Source of the DNA: Viridibacillus arenosi
Lineage (GTDB): Bacteria > Bacillota > Bacilli > Bacillales_A > Planococcaceae
Assembly (NCBI RefSeq): GCF_001955655.1
Contig: NZ_MSPW01000002.1
Coordinates: 496,001 to 560,000, forward strand
DNA length: 64,000 bases
Direction: 5' to 3'
Shown piece after piece: positions 63,267-64,000 of the stretch. Within the stretch, counting starts at the first letter, position 1; the number at the start of each line of letters is the position of its first letter. The notes below the pieces were generated by a model. The model saw only the letters and a program-made list of their open reading frames with translations, was not told the origin of the DNA and ran no database searches. A program made the translations under genes and the position numbers.

Positions 63267-64000
63267 ATGTACATGTTTCCTTATCTCCAAGAAATTAATA
63301 AATTCCCATACCACGATTATAGGGTTATGCCCCACGGGTGTTATTACTCTCCTGCCCTCGTATCGGGTGAAAGATATCGTTTACCCGCACAACAACGGCT
63401 TACCTTCGTACTTGTGCATGGTTCTTGGGCTGACGCTCACTTCTGGGACGGCGTAGCGGCGGTGCTGCGCAGTCACGGGCATGCCGTCTATACACCAGAG
63501 TACGCAGGTCATGGCATTGATCCGAACAAAGATGTAACGCATGCGATGATCACTAAGTCCGTCGTTGATTTTATAACGAAACTGAACCTATGCAACTTTG
63601 TTCTCGTCGGGCACAGCTTTGGCGGAACTGTCATCCAAAAGGTTGCAGAACAGATACCGGATCGCATAAAGCGCCTTGTCTTCTGGGACGCGTTCGTACT
63701 GAAAGACGGCGAGTCGGTTGTCGATGAGTTCCCGGCTCAAATGAGGAAAAGTTTCGAGCTACTCAGGGCCGGCTCAATGGACGATACGATCATGCTTCCA
63801 TTTCCACTGTTTCGAGATTTTTTCGTCAACACGGCCACTTTAGAGGAAGCGAAACAGATGTATGCGAGCGTCACTCCGGAACCGGCTAAGCCACTTTTCG
63901 AGAAGCTGAATCTTAAAGCATTCTACGCGCTGTCTACGCCCAAAAGCTATCTCTATTTCTACCAAGACAACGCATTGCCTCAAGGAGAGGGCTTCGGCTG
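63267..64000 (+). CDS. Alpha/beta hydrolase, partial, high G+C
   Basis: The frame is open to the window edge (at least 244 residues). It has the AB-hydrolase pattern: oxyanion loop VLVHGSWADAHFWDG near 50-64, YTPEYAGHG near 76-84, and nucleophile elbow LVGHSFGGTV near 112-121. Relatives include esterase/salicylate-hydrolase-like enzymes, and the substrate is unknown. The start is one of three near ATG codons behind GAAAGGAAG. The body is clearly richer in G+C than every neighbour, which suggests recent transfer. Confidence 0.85.
   Translation, partial: MYMFPYLQEINKFPYHDYRVMPHGCYYSPALVSGERYRLPAQQRLTFVLVHGSWADAHFWDGVAAVLRSHGHAVYTPEYAGHGIDPNKDVTHAMITKSVVDFITKLNLCNFVLVGHSFGGTVIQKVAEQIPDRIKRLVFWDAFVLKDGESVVDEFPAQMRKSFELLRAGSMDDTIMLPFPLFRDFFVNTATLEEAKQMYASVTPEPAKPLFEKLNLKAFYALSTPKSYLYFYQDNALPQGEGFG

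Overview
The window looks like the chromosome of a low-GC, endospore-forming Bacillales bacterium, most likely from the Planococcaceae (Lysinibacillus/Solibacillus relatives). The backbone gene order comG-aroK-gcvT-gcvPA-gcvPB / rhodanese / lipM / yqhQ / yqhR / aroQ / pepP / efp / spoIIIA / accB / accC / asp23 is the B. subtilis yqh region. A glycine riboswitch and a small acid-soluble spore protein H gene fit this. The lineage is an inference from gene order, composition and protein style.

1-7820: a composite insertion in comGC, the major competence pseudopilin gene. It carries an unrecognised 337-aa protein, a 59-aa two-helix membrane protein, a large serine recombinase, and then an AAA ATPase plus HNH nuclease pair of the Septu (PtuA/PtuB) kind. 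Att-like sequences sharing TAATTCAATGCA and TCAGTAT lie at about 3726 (between recombinase and ATPase) and about 7812 (the junction with the 3' part of comGC). A third, shorter resemblance lies at the very first bases of the window. The simplest reading is two small cassettes in tandem at one serine-recombinase site, the second a defence cassette with no recombinase of its own.

7818-20886: the rest of the comG operon (comGC 3' end, comGD-GG), aroK, a tandem glycine riboswitch with terminator controlling gcvT-gcvPA-gcvPB, an ASCH protein, a AAA+ ATPase, a rhodanese, octanoyltransferase LipM, and a class II (B12-dependent) ribonucleotide reductase behind two NrdR boxes.

20887-33670: small accessory genes (DinB-like, GNAT, HAD), then yqhQ, yqhR, aroQ, pepP, efp, a reduced spoIIIA operon and accB-accC-asp23. 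In the spoIIIA operon AA and AB are absent, AC has ACG where its start should be, and AE, AF, AG and AH are short.

33671-64000: an accessory half. It holds a c-di-GMP-I riboswitch in front of a 1939-aa secreted M60-type metalloprotease, an AIM24 protein, a second DNA sliding clamp, a frameshifted YoaP-like acetyltransferase, a NarL-type two-component system, three alpha/beta hydrolases, a nosL-nosD-nosL-nosY-nosF copper-handling operon without nosZ, a type I phosphodiesterase-like protein, sspH, and a Bce-type ABC transporter with its two-component system. The last gene is partial and clearly richer in G+C. From 21 kb onward about sixteen copies or part-copies of one intergenic repeat (palindrome / terminator hairpin / palindrome) separate the genes.

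No rRNA, tRNA or CRISPR array was seen.
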